Assembly: GCA_024684215.1 (NCBI GenBank)
Contig: JAIKXH010000100.1
Span: forward strand, 62,001-126,000
Direction of reading: 5' to 3'
DNA length: 64,000 bases
Source: Lachnospiraceae bacterium
Lineage (GTDB): Bacteria; Bacillota; Clostridia; Lachnospirales; Lachnospiraceae
The position numbers and the translations under genes were made by a program. The notes below the pieces were generated by a model. The model saw only the letters and a list, made by a program, of their open reading frames with translations. It made no database searches and was not told the DNA's origin. This document shows, one piece after another, positions 1 to 8,580 of this stretch (the stretch's first letter is position 1; the number at the start of each line of letters is the position of its first letter).

Positions 1-31
1 TTAATATTCATAGTTTTCCTCTTTTTCACCT

Positions 32-679
32 TTAACCCGTTTCAAGTATTTCAAGGCTTTTAAAATGATGCTCCATATAACGCTTACAATATAGCTTTGA
101 AACCGATTTGATTTCCTCCAAAACGCTTTCCGTAACATTAAAAGAATACAAAGACTCAATGGGACTTTGCCTTATAAACTCAAGAGTATACAATGCAGAG
201 TCGCTTAGCCTTATATCCCGCGGCGCTCCGGGATACTCGCCGTTAATAACAATTGATTTAAGCTCATACACCGCTCTCACGAGTCCGTTTGGCAGACTTG
301 GCGCACAAAGTGCTCTAAGCGACTGATAAAAAAGCTTCATCATATCGCGCTCATCATTATTCTCACGACAATAATAATCGGCAATCTCAGCAAAATAAGA
401 CGCATAAAATGAAGCGTCCAGATTGTTTCTGAACTCTTCAAAATAATTCTTGATATCAGCATCTGCGATATTATATGCATCTCTTCCCTCGTATAGCTTA
501 AAGCTTCCGAAACAAAAAGGGCAAGTGGTGGCGGAAAACCTGGAATTAGGCTTTCTCGCCCCTCTTGCAAATGCCGAAATCTTACCTCTTGAATTTGTAA
601 GTATGGTAACCCGTCTGTCGCTCTCCCCTATAGGGCTTTGTTTAATGACAATACCGGTTACGATGATAAAATCCTGCAT
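32..679 (-). CDS. recO: DNA repair protein RecO
   Basis: 215-aa ORF; N-terminal OB-like 'VTGIVIKQSPIGESDRRVTILTNSRGKISAFARGARKPNS' typical of RecO; directly downstream of era, a common arrangement. Confidence 0.93.
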   Translation of the reverse strand: MQDFIIVTGIVIKQSPIGESDRRVTILTNSRGKISAFARGARKPNSRFSATTCPFCFGSFKLYEGRDAYNIADADIKNYFEEFRNNLDASFYASYFAEIADYYCRENNDERDMMKLFYQSLRALCAPSLPNGLVRAVYELKSIVINGEYPGAPRDIRLSDSALYTLEFIRQSPIESLYSFNVTESVLEEIKSVSKLYCKRYMEHHFKSLEILETG

Positions 680-771
680 ACCGATTATTTATACCAATAT
701 CCTGATGTGATTTGTCTATAAAATATAAATCACAATTTTTTATGTCCGGATTACTTTTTATATTTTCCGGA

Positions 772-1671
772 TCACTTTTTATCTTCCACATACCCGAAGT
801 TTTTAAGTAAAAGATCGGAATCTCTCCAATCCTTTTTAACCTTAACCCAGAGTCTTAAATTTATCCGGCTCTCCAGCATATCTTCTATTTCAGGTCTGGC
901 CTGTGAACCGATCTTTTTGAGCATGGCTCCGCCCTTACCTATAATGATGCCTTTATGAGACTCTCTCTCACAATAAATAGTGGCATCTACATCGTAGATT
1001 CCTCCTCTGTCTTTCATCTGCTCGATAGTCACAGCAATACCGTGAGGAATTTCATCAGATAAAAGCCTCAGCGCCTTTTCTCTTATAAGTTCGGCTGTAA
1101 TCTGCCTGATAGGCTGATCGGTAACGGTTTCTTCGTCAAAAAACAATTCACCGTAAGGAAGATACTTGTATATCTGCTCCAAAAGAACATCGCAATTATC
1201 GCCCTTCATCGCACAAACAGGTATTACCTCTGTAAAATCAAGTTCTTTTCTGTAAGTATCAATAAAGGGAAGAAGCTTTTCACGCCTTACAGTATCAATC
1301 TTGTTTACAACTAAGAAAACCGGACATTTGGCTTTTTTAAGCTGCTCTATAATATGTCTTTCACCGGCCCCTATATAATCGGTGGGCTCAACAAGCCATA
1401 TGGAAATATCAACTTCGTTTAAAGTCTTTTCAGCCACTCCCACCATATAATCTCCAAGCTTATTCTTGGATTTATGGATTCCCGGAGTATCGAGGAAAAC
1501 AATCTGTCCTCTCTCGTCCGTATATACTGTCTGGATTTTATTTCTCGTGGTCTGTGGCTTGTTGCTTGTGATGGCGATTTTTTGACCGATTAACCGGTTC
1601 ATAAGTGTGGACTTTCCGACATTAGGTCTTCCGATCAAAGCAACATATCCCGACTTTGTAGTTTCACTCAT
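772..1671 (-). CDS. era: GTPase Era
   Basis: G1 GRPNVGKST, G3 DTPGIH, G4 NKID, C-terminal KH-like 'GIIIGKGGAMLKKIGSQARPEIE'. Confidence 0.97.
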   Translation of the reverse strand: MSETTKSGYVALIGRPNVGKSTLMNRLIGQKIAITSNKPQTTRNKIQTVYTDERGQIVFLDTPGIHKSKNKLGDYMVGVAEKTLNEVDISIWLVEPTDYIGAGERHIIEQLKKAKCPVFLVVNKIDTVRREKLLPFIDTYRKELDFTEVIPVCAMKGDNCDVLLEQIYKYLPYGELFFDEETVTDQPIRQITAELIREKALRLLSDEIPHGIAVTIEQMKDRGGIYDVDATIYCERESHKGIIIGKGGAMLKKIGSQARPEIEDMLESRINLRLWVKVKKDWRDSDLLLKNFGYVEDKK

Positions 1672-1699
1672 TAATTCTTCTTCCCTTTATTTAAAAAAC

Positions 1700-2863
1700 T
1701 TATTTCTGTTCCGGTACAGAACCCTGAGGTGCTGCCTGTGAAGATGCTGCCTGTGAAGATGCTGCCTGTCCGGGTGCTGCCTGTCCGGGTGCTGCCTGAG
1801 GTGATACAGTCTGTGTGTAGACAGTAGCAGTGGCCTTCTTAGCCTCTTCTTCTCTGCGCTTTCTGTTTTTCTTTATATTGAATCTTACAATACCTCTTAT
1901 TGCCATTACGATACCAAAGATGATACCGCCCCAGATAAGAAGATGAGGAAGTGCGGCAACAAAGAATATAGCAAAATTCTTAAGTCCTTCAACAAGAGCT
2001 TCAATACTGTCTTCAAAATTAGAAGTTAATCTGTCCCAGAAGGTCTCCGGCTCGGGCTCATCATATGTAAGCTCCCTAACCTCTTGTATATACATTGTAA
2101 CAGTGCTGTAAGTAACCTTGTTATCATAGGTCCTGAGCTGTGATTCCATGCTCTGCATCTGATAGCGGATATCTGTAAGCTTATCCTCGATAGTAAGGAT
2201 ATCATACATTTCTTCAGCCTTTTCCATCAGAGCAAGAAGTCTTTCTTCCTCAGTCTCAAGTGCCTTTTTGTGGCTCTCAAGGTCTACATATGAAAGAGTG
2301 ATATCCTGTACACTTTCACTCTTATTTTTGATATTGCAAAGCTCTGAAAAGCTGTTTAAAAAAGCCTCAAGATTTTCTCTGGGAACTCTGATGGTATAGT
2401 TTGCATTACGGTTTGAATATGTTGATTCATTACCGTAATAATCATATCTGCTTCCGTTCCAGGTATTTTGGCTCTCTACATAACCGTTGTATGCGGTAAC
2501 CTGATTTTCAATTGCAGCTACAAGAGCATCAAACTCTTTTGTCTCGACATCAAGATCAACTGTTTTGATAAGCTTTCTGTTGGTATCTACCTTGTTCTGG
2601 CTTGAAACAGATGCCGAATCGGATACAGAATCAGCCTGAGTTCCGGAAGTTGTACCGAAATCGCCGTTGTAGCTTTCATCGGCCGTTTCCTCGGCTACAT
2701 CCAAAGAATAATCATATTCATAATCACTATAGTCGCCAGCATCATAATAACTGCTGTCCGCTGCCATTTCGGATACGTAATTCTTATTACCGGATCCGCA
2801 TGCCGTAAGCAAAAGTGCCATTGAAAGTGCTATTCCGATTCCTGCTAAAAACTTTTTCTTCAT
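1700..2863 (-). CDS. DUF4349-type lipoprotein with C-terminal TM segment
   Basis: Lipobox 'SMALLLTACGSG'; DUF4349-like coiled coil and C-terminal TM; start trimmed to the RBS-preceded MKKKFLAG. Confidence 0.8.
   Translation of the reverse strand: MKKKFLAGIGIALSMALLLTACGSGNKNYVSEMAADSSYYDAGDYSDYEYDYSLDVAEETADESYNGDFGTTSGTQADSVSDSASVSSQNKVDTNRKLIKTVDLDVETKEFDALVAAIENQVTAYNGYVESQNTWNGSRYDYYGNESTYSNRNANYTIRVPRENLEAFLNSFSELCNIKNKSESVQDITLSYVDLESHKKALETEEERLLALMEKAEEMYDILTIEDKLTDIRYQMQSMESQLRTYDNKVTYSTVTMYIQEVRELTYDEPEPETFWDRLTSNFEDSIEALVEGLKNFAIFFVAALPHLLIWGGIIFGIVMAIRGIVRFNIKKNRKRREEEAKKATATVYTQTVSPQAAPGQAAPGQAASSQAASSQAAPQGSVPEQK
1731..1799 (-). repeat. Coding 15-nt tandem repeat (AAPGQ/AASSQ pentapeptides)
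   Basis: gctgcctgtgaagat x2 followed by gctgcctgtccgggt x2 and a partial unit. Confidence 0.9.
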
Positions 2864-2994
2864 AAAATATCCTCCCTTTTTACTTTGCGTAATGGCAAAG
2901 CGTTTGTTTTTTGGTCTCTTGCCTATATAGACGTAACAAAAACACAAAACGTTGCAAATATTTTAATTATTTTCAAAAAAATTTTTTAAGCGAT

Positions 2995-5913
2995 TTAGAA
3001 CAGGTTCTCAATCTTATCAAACAAATTGTTCTCTTCCTTGATTTTAGCGGCATTTCCGACTACTACAAGTCTTTCGGATGAGATAAAAGACTTAATGTAT
3101 TTAGCGGTATTTCTTATATCTTCCGCAGTGCAGTTAAGTGCTTCTTCTCTTGCTTTTTGAATCTTATCATAAGGAAGCTCGCCTAAATATGCAGCGAGAG
3201 ATCTCATACCTTTTCCTGAAGGAGTAAGCGGTGTATCGAGCTCGCTGAAAGTACCTATAACATATTTTGTCATGGTTCTCTCGTCTACGTCAAACTTTTC
3301 CATGGCTCCGGCAGCATCCTCAAAGATCTTGATGGTCTTTGAAAGATTAGGGTCTCTGTATGAAACAAAATAGCAGCCTCCGTTTCTTGAGAATCTGCTC
3401 ATACATCCGTATGCACCCCCTTTAACACGTACATTCTCCCAGAGATAATTATAACCCATAATGGTCTTTAATACACTGAGCGCTCCGTTATATTCAAGAT
3501 TATCCTTCTTAAAATCACCTGCTCTGCATACATAAAGTACCTGTCCGGCAGTCATAAAGCCTTCGTTTTCCTTTATAAGTTCAGGAACAAAGCTCTCTTT
3601 TCTGACATCCTCTGTATATAAAGCTTTCTTAAGCTCTCCGATACAAACGCTTAATCCTTCTGCTCCCTTTTCTTCCTCACTTGTAAGGTCAACCATGAAG
3701 TTTTCGGGTCTGAAAATTATCTTGCAAAGCTCTTTTAATTTAGAAGAAATCTCGCTCTTTTTAGAATCAAAATTGCTGCATAGGTCCGAAATAAATCTAT
3801 AGAAATCTATACCATTAACTATTTCATTAATTCTGCCCGCTTTGGTAAAGCTTGCTGCAGCCCTCGAAACTGCAACGCTGTGACCGCCTGATATCATAGA
3901 AGACTGAAGCTGTGACTTGATTTCTGCCAAAATCTCATTAATTCTTACACTGTCATCAAGATTTGACTCAAATATAACCTCTTTTACAAAATCCAGAACC
4001 TTAGATGCGTTCTCATAAAGATACTTGGTCTTTACACTGAAATAGTGCTCATAAATATCTCTGTCGCTTTCTTTGACAAATAATTCTCTGGTGAAATTCA
4101 TGCCTCCGGCAACAAGACTCATCTCATTGTTAAGATCGGCATATTTATGCTTTTTTGTATCAATCTGACCAAGCACATATGTAAGAAGTCCGATATAAGG
4201 ATACAGATCCCCGGGAACATCCTTTAAATTAAACATAAGTGAAAGATACGAAATACCGGTGGTCCTGTAATTGTGAAGGACGATCTTAACTCCGGAAATC
4301 TCAGTTGACTTATTGTCAAACTTCTCTGCTTCTTTCTTTATGTCTTCCCTAGAAAGCAAAGGAATCGTAGCAAGAGCTTCGGGAGTATCAACCTGCTCCT
4401 GGAAGCTTCTGAGCTTTTCAAAATCAGACTTAATCTTATCAATCTCTTCACCCGAAAGTGATGCCTGATATTTTGAAAGCTTTTCTGCAAGCTCATCCGC
4501 TTTCTTTTCAGCAAGTCCGAGTTCAGGCTCTAAAATTACGCATGAAGAATGCTTGTTATCGATAAATATAGCCTTCAAAAGCTTTTCAAAATAATCGGTC
4601 TTTACATATTCCTTCATCTTTGCAAAGCAGTCAAGACACTCTATATGTACAAAAGGCTTTTCATCATCATAAAGCCATGAATCAAGAGCCTGCAGTCCGT
4701 ACATAAGTCCCTTGGGGAAGCGTCCGAAATCTGCCTCTCTGAATGAAAACTCCTGCTTAACGATAGCAGCCATAAGAGATTTCTTGTCAAAGCCTTTTTT
4801 AATAATATCGTTTATAACCTGATAGCAAGTATCAACGAATTCCTGCTGTCTGTTTGTATCTGCGCCTTTTGCAACAATTGAAAAATAAGGCTGTTTAATA
4901 CCATTTTCAACTACGCTGTATACATCATCGCCAAGTCCCTTTTCAACAAGTGCCTGCTTTAAGGGTGCACCGGGAGCAGAAACAAGCGCGCTGTCCAAAA
5001 CGGAAAGCGCCATGTAAAGCTCTCTGTCAGTTGACTGTCCGTATGAAAAGTTGAGAGTAAGATATGTGTTATCCTTTGCATCTTCGCCCTCAGCAAGAGA
5101 ACATTTATGCTTTACGGTCACTCTGTCGTTAAAGGGCTTCTCATCGATGATAGCTGAGTTAACCTCTCTGTAATCAAACTTTGAAAGGTACTCTTTATCG
5201 ATATAATCAAGCTTTTCAGCCATATCCATATCTCCATAGAGATAAATATAGCTGTTGGAAGGATGATAATATGCCCTGTGGAAATCAAGGAACTGCTCAT
5301 AGGTAAGGTCCGGGATATTATCGGGATCTCCGCCTGACTCTACACCATAATTGTTATGGGGATAAAGCGAATTCATTATCTGTCTGAAAAGTACATCTTC
5401 AGGAGATGAATATGCACCCTTCATCTCATTGTAAACTACACCGTTTATGAAAAGCTTACCCTCTTCATCAAACTCGTAATGCCATCCCTCCTGGCGGAAA
5501 ATTGCCTCATTTGTATAAGTGTTTGGATAAAATACCGCATCGAGATAAACATGCATAAGATTCTGAAAATCAGCATCATTGCAGCTGGCAACCGGATATA
5601 CGGTTTTATCGGGATAAGTCATTGCATTAAGGAAAGTGTTAAGTGAGCCCTTGGCAAGCTCAACAAAAGGATCCTTTACAGGGAACTCCTTGGATCCGCA
5701 AAGTACAGAATGCTCAGTGATATGAGCGACACCGGTTGAATCTGAGGGAGGAGTGCGAAATCCTATATAAAATACCTTGTTTTCATCATCATTTGATAAA
5801 AGCGCTATTTTGGCGCCTGTCTTTTTATGTCTAAGCCTGACAGCACGGCTGGCGATATCATCTATACCCCAATCCTCAAGTATTTCGTAGCTTTTTAAAT
5901 CTTCAAGTTTCAT
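2995..5913 (-). CDS. M16C family metallopeptidase (PreP/insulinase-like)
   Basis: 972 aa; inverted zinc motif 'HITEHSVLCGS' (HxxEH), 'KGSLNTFLNAMTYPDKTVYPVAS' typical of PreP. Confidence 0.93.
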   Translation of the reverse strand: MKLEDLKSYEILEDWGIDDIASRAVRLRHKKTGAKIALLSNDDENKVFYIGFRTPPSDSTGVAHITEHSVLCGSKEFPVKDPFVELAKGSLNTFLNAMTYPDKTVYPVASCNDADFQNLMHVYLDAVFYPNTYTNEAIFRQEGWHYEFDEEGKLFINGVVYNEMKGAYSSPEDVLFRQIMNSLYPHNNYGVESGGDPDNIPDLTYEQFLDFHRAYYHPSNSYIYLYGDMDMAEKLDYIDKEYLSKFDYREVNSAIIDEKPFNDRVTVKHKCSLAEGEDAKDNTYLTLNFSYGQSTDRELYMALSVLDSALVSAPGAPLKQALVEKGLGDDVYSVVENGIKQPYFSIVAKGADTNRQQEFVDTCYQVINDIIKKGFDKKSLMAAIVKQEFSFREADFGRFPKGLMYGLQALDSWLYDDEKPFVHIECLDCFAKMKEYVKTDYFEKLLKAIFIDNKHSSCVILEPELGLAEKKADELAEKLSKYQASLSGEEIDKIKSDFEKLRSFQEQVDTPEALATIPLLSREDIKKEAEKFDNKSTEISGVKIVLHNYRTTGISYLSLMFNLKDVPGDLYPYIGLLTYVLGQIDTKKHKYADLNNEMSLVAGGMNFTRELFVKESDRDIYEHYFSVKTKYLYENASKVLDFVKEVIFESNLDDSVRINEILAEIKSQLQSSMISGGHSVAVSRAAASFTKAGRINEIVNGIDFYRFISDLCSNFDSKKSEISSKLKELCKIIFRPENFMVDLTSEEEKGAEGLSVCIGELKKALYTEDVRKESFVPELIKENEGFMTAGQVLYVCRAGDFKKDNLEYNGALSVLKTIMGYNYLWENVRVKGGAYGCMSRFSRNGGCYFVSYRDPNLSKTIKIFEDAAGAMEKFDVDERTMTKYVIGTFSELDTPLTPSGKGMRSLAAYLGELPYDKIQKAREEALNCTAEDIRNTAKYIKSFISSERLVVVGNAAKIKEENNLFDKIENLF

Positions 5914-5936
5914 TCTAAGTTCTCCGTTCTAATAAT

Positions 5937-6011
5937 GTTTTATCTTTTTATGTTTTATCTTTTTATATTTTATCTTTTTATATTTTATCTTTTTGTATTT
6001 TTTCTTTTAAT
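5937..6011. repeat. Intergenic 15-nt tandem array (~5 units, gttttatctttttat)
   Basis: Consecutive 15-mers read directly: gttttatctttttat x2, attttatctttttat, attttatctttttgt, attttttcttttaat. Confidence 0.9.
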
Positions 6012-6064
6012 CTGATTATTGCTTATCATAATTTTCTATAGATTTTGAAATCCGCTTTGATAAG

Positions 6065-6484
6065 CTAAACAGTTAATAGAGCAAGCTTATTAACTCTAAG
6101 TTCTTGTATAACCAGCCCTACAGACTCTTTTTCTTCCTTACTCATGGAAACAAGATCGGGAATACTCATAAATTCCGTGACATACTCTTTTTTCTTTTTC
6201 CCGAAAAGAGATTTTTTCTCCTTTATCACACCTACTCTGACCTTAGAGCGCATCTGTTTTAAGACCTGCACTCTGAAGTCCCCGGGTTCTAAATAATAAA
6301 GGATCGTTTCTAAGGTATCCTCGCCGTCCGAACCTATTTTTAGGCTTTCGGCGCAAACTTTTCTGAATTTAAATAAAATATCCTCATTTTCAGCTATTTC
6401 ATCAATTGTATATTTTGCTCCGACATAAAGACAACTTGTGTCCTGCATACTGTATTTATAGTCTTCGTATAACGTTTTTTTCAT
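6065..6484 (-). CDS. Hypothetical protein
   Basis: 139-aa ORF, 21 nt downstream of the sigma-like gene on the same strand; no family recognised. Confidence 0.65.
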   Translation of the reverse strand: MKKTLYEDYKYSMQDTSCLYVGAKYTIDEIAENEDILFKFRKVCAESLKIGSDGEDTLETILYYLEPGDFRVQVLKQMRSKVRVGVIKEKKSLFGKKKKEYVTEFMSIPDLVSMSKEEKESVGLVIQELRVNKLALLTV

Positions 6485-6505
6485 AAAATCTTACCTGTAA
6501 CAAAC

Positions 6506-7279
6506 TCATTCGATGCCTTTAAGCTCATTAGGCATTTCTATGGAATCAATCTTAAAACCGCTGATCCTTATTGCATCAACAACAGCCTTTCTGGATACAT
6601 GGCTTTCCTCACAGAGTTCTTCCACAGTAATCTTTCTGTTATATTCCTTTGAAAGCCTGTCTGCTTTTTCAAATATCTCGTTAACTCTCTTTAATGCCTT
6701 ATCGCTTACCTCGGCAGAGTCATTGTTTTCCTTGATGAGTTCTTCCATAGCATCCATAACATATTTAATTATCATGCCTTCACAATCCTCGGGCTTTTCC
6801 TGTGAATCAAGCATGGTAACAGCGCCTGCAAGAGCCAAATTGCCTTCACCGATAAGGTCTTCTATAAGCACACCCTGATTATTGTATATTTTTGAAATCT
6901 GTACGACATCCTTCAGATACATCTCTGTAAGCTTTTTCTGAGCTTCTTTATCACCGGCCATAGCCTGCATGGTGTAAGCTCTCTTTTCACCGTCATTATA
7001 TTCGGGCAAAAGTTCAAGCTCATCCAAATACATCTGTAAAAAGTTTAAATCGGCAGGAGAAAACTCTTCTTCCGCTGTTTCATCTGCAGAAGGTTTTTCC
7101 CCTCCAACCTTTATTTTTTGAGCCTCAAGATATTCCTTAACCATTATAAGGCGTGAATCATCCAACTCTAATTCTTTAAAAGCCTCTTTTAAATCTTCCT
7201 CGGAAACATAGTTTCCGTCTTCTTTTGCCGCCTTTTTTACTTCGTTTAAAGTCTTGGCAAATAAAACCTCTTTATCCAT
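6506..7279 (-). CDS. Sigma70-like protein with region 1.2/2-like and region 3-like helices, no region 4
   Basis: 'MYLDELELLPEYNDGEKRAYTMQAMAGDKEAQKKLTEMYLKDVVQISKIYNNQGVLIEDLIGEGNLALAGAV' matches sigma70 regions 1.2-2.1/2.2; 'EYNRKITVEELCEESHVSRKAVVDAI' resembles region 3; ORF ends there. Confidence 0.75.
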   Translation of the reverse strand: MDKEVLFAKTLNEVKKAAKEDGNYVSEEDLKEAFKELELDDSRLIMVKEYLEAQKIKVGGEKPSADETAEEEFSPADLNFLQMYLDELELLPEYNDGEKRAYTMQAMAGDKEAQKKLTEMYLKDVVQISKIYNNQGVLIEDLIGEGNLALAGAVTMLDSQEKPEDCEGMIIKYVMDAMEELIKENNDSAEVSDKALKRVNEIFEKADRLSKEYNRKITVEELCEESHVSRKAVVDAIRISGFKIDSIEMPNELKGIE

Positions 7280-7298
7280 GGGTAACTCCCTCGTCCTT

Positions 7299-7384
7299 TT
7301 AGCTTTTAGTAATATTAAAAGTGCTGATAACTAAGCTTTTTAGTAGTGTATTTAGTACTAAGCTTTTAGTAGTGTCTATATAGT
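7299..7384. repeat. Intergenic imperfect ~27-nt tandem repeat (actaagctttttagtagtgtatttagt)
   Basis: Two near-identical units from 7330 and 7357, plus a diverged agcttttagtaatatt copy. Confidence 0.75.
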
Positions 7385-7402
7385 GCAAACAAAAAAGCTT
7401 TA

Positions 7403-8272
7403 TTATTTTTTATGAGTATGAGTAAACAAATGCTCCTGACAATACTCATAATTTCCTATGCATTTACTGCAATATCTGAATTCCAAATTAGGATTTGATA
7501 CGTCTGTCTGGCCACAAATACAGCATTTATGCTTATAAGCGGCGCCCGCATGCATCTTAGGTGCTTCGGCTTTTTTCTGATACTCCGCTCTCCTTATTTT
7601 GGCTTTGATAGAAAACCTTCTGATATTTGTAAGGTAAAAGATCAAAATGTTAATAAGTGCCGCAGCTACGGCAAATCTGGTAAGCACGCCTCCCATCACA
7701 AGTAAATATGCCATATAGACAAGGTCTATTATACCCAGCCACTTCATCTTCATCGGAATAAAAAACATAAATCTGACCATATTGTTGGGATAGGTCATTG
7801 CAAATCCGAGATAAATCGAAACATTGATATAATATGTACTAAAAGCTCCCCAAACTCCCGCCTGAAGAGTCTCGACGAAATTCACATAATCGCTTCCGTA
7901 GAACAAATATAAAAATCCAAGTGCAGCGAATGACGAAATTACAGTAAATAAAGCTCCGCCAAAGATATAAATATTAAAGCGGAATGTTCCCCATGTTTTT
8001 TCAAGTACCATTCCTATCGAGAGACAGCACCACATCATAAGGAGCACAAACAGAATATTGCTCTCATAGGGCGGAACTATAAGCCATGTAAAAATTCTCC
8101 AAACCTGTCCGTGCAAAATCTTATAGGGATCAAGAAGTAAAAACGATAAAAAATCCGTTCCTCTGAATCTGTCCACAAACGTAATAATATAACCAAGGGC
8201 ATAGCCTATGATGAGCGCAAGTGTAAGATTTGGAATCGCATACTTTCCGAACTTTCTTTCAAATTTATCCAT
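7403..8272 (-). CDS. Rhomboid-like multipass membrane protein with C-terminal zinc-ribbon-like CxxC motifs
   Basis: Rhomboid-like topology and motifs ('GQVWRIFTWLIVPP'); C-terminal 'HKCCICGQTDVSNPNLEFRYCSKC'; start trimmed to MDKFERK. Confidence 0.65.
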   Translation of the reverse strand: MDKFERKFGKYAIPNLTLALIIGYALGYIITFVDRFRGTDFLSFLLLDPYKILHGQVWRIFTWLIVPPYESNILFVLLMMWCCLSIGMVLEKTWGTFRFNIYIFGGALFTVISSFAALGFLYLFYGSDYVNFVETLQAGVWGAFSTYYINVSIYLGFAMTYPNNMVRFMFFIPMKMKWLGIIDLVYMAYLLVMGGVLTRFAVAAALINILIFYLTNIRRFSIKAKIRRAEYQKKAEAPKMHAGAAYKHKCCICGQTDVSNPNLEFRYCSKCIGNYEYCQEHLFTHTHKK

Positions 8273-8494
8273 AATTAACCATCCTAAAAATAAAGTTTCA
8301 ACAAGGCATAGTTTACCATACTTTTTAAATATATGCCTTAACAAAACATTAACTTTATAAAAAATTAATCGTACTTTTAACAGATTATAAAGGTTTGCGC
8401 ATATAAATACCTTCATAATCCAAAAGGATAATCCTCAAAATAGATTTTCAAGTTTTAAAGCATTATGATCGCAAAAAGTTTATACTCTCTTAAT

Positions 8495-8523
8495 TTGCAA
8501 AAAGCATTTCCTACAGTTATAAT
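8495..8523 (+). promoter_or_regulatory. Sigma-A type promoter for the dehydratase activase-like gene
   Basis: TTGCAA - 17 nt - TATAAT, ~58 nt upstream of the ATG at 8581, with ggag before the ATG. Confidence 0.7.
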
Positions 8524-8580
8524 ATTAATTTGCTAACATTTACAGATTTTAATTGAGAAAAATTATACTTTGGAGTTTTT

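Noticed and set aside
1-11. Start of another minus-strand gene downstream of recO (AGAGG then ATG at 9-11)
   Set aside because: Only ~4 codons are inside the window, so it cannot be identified.
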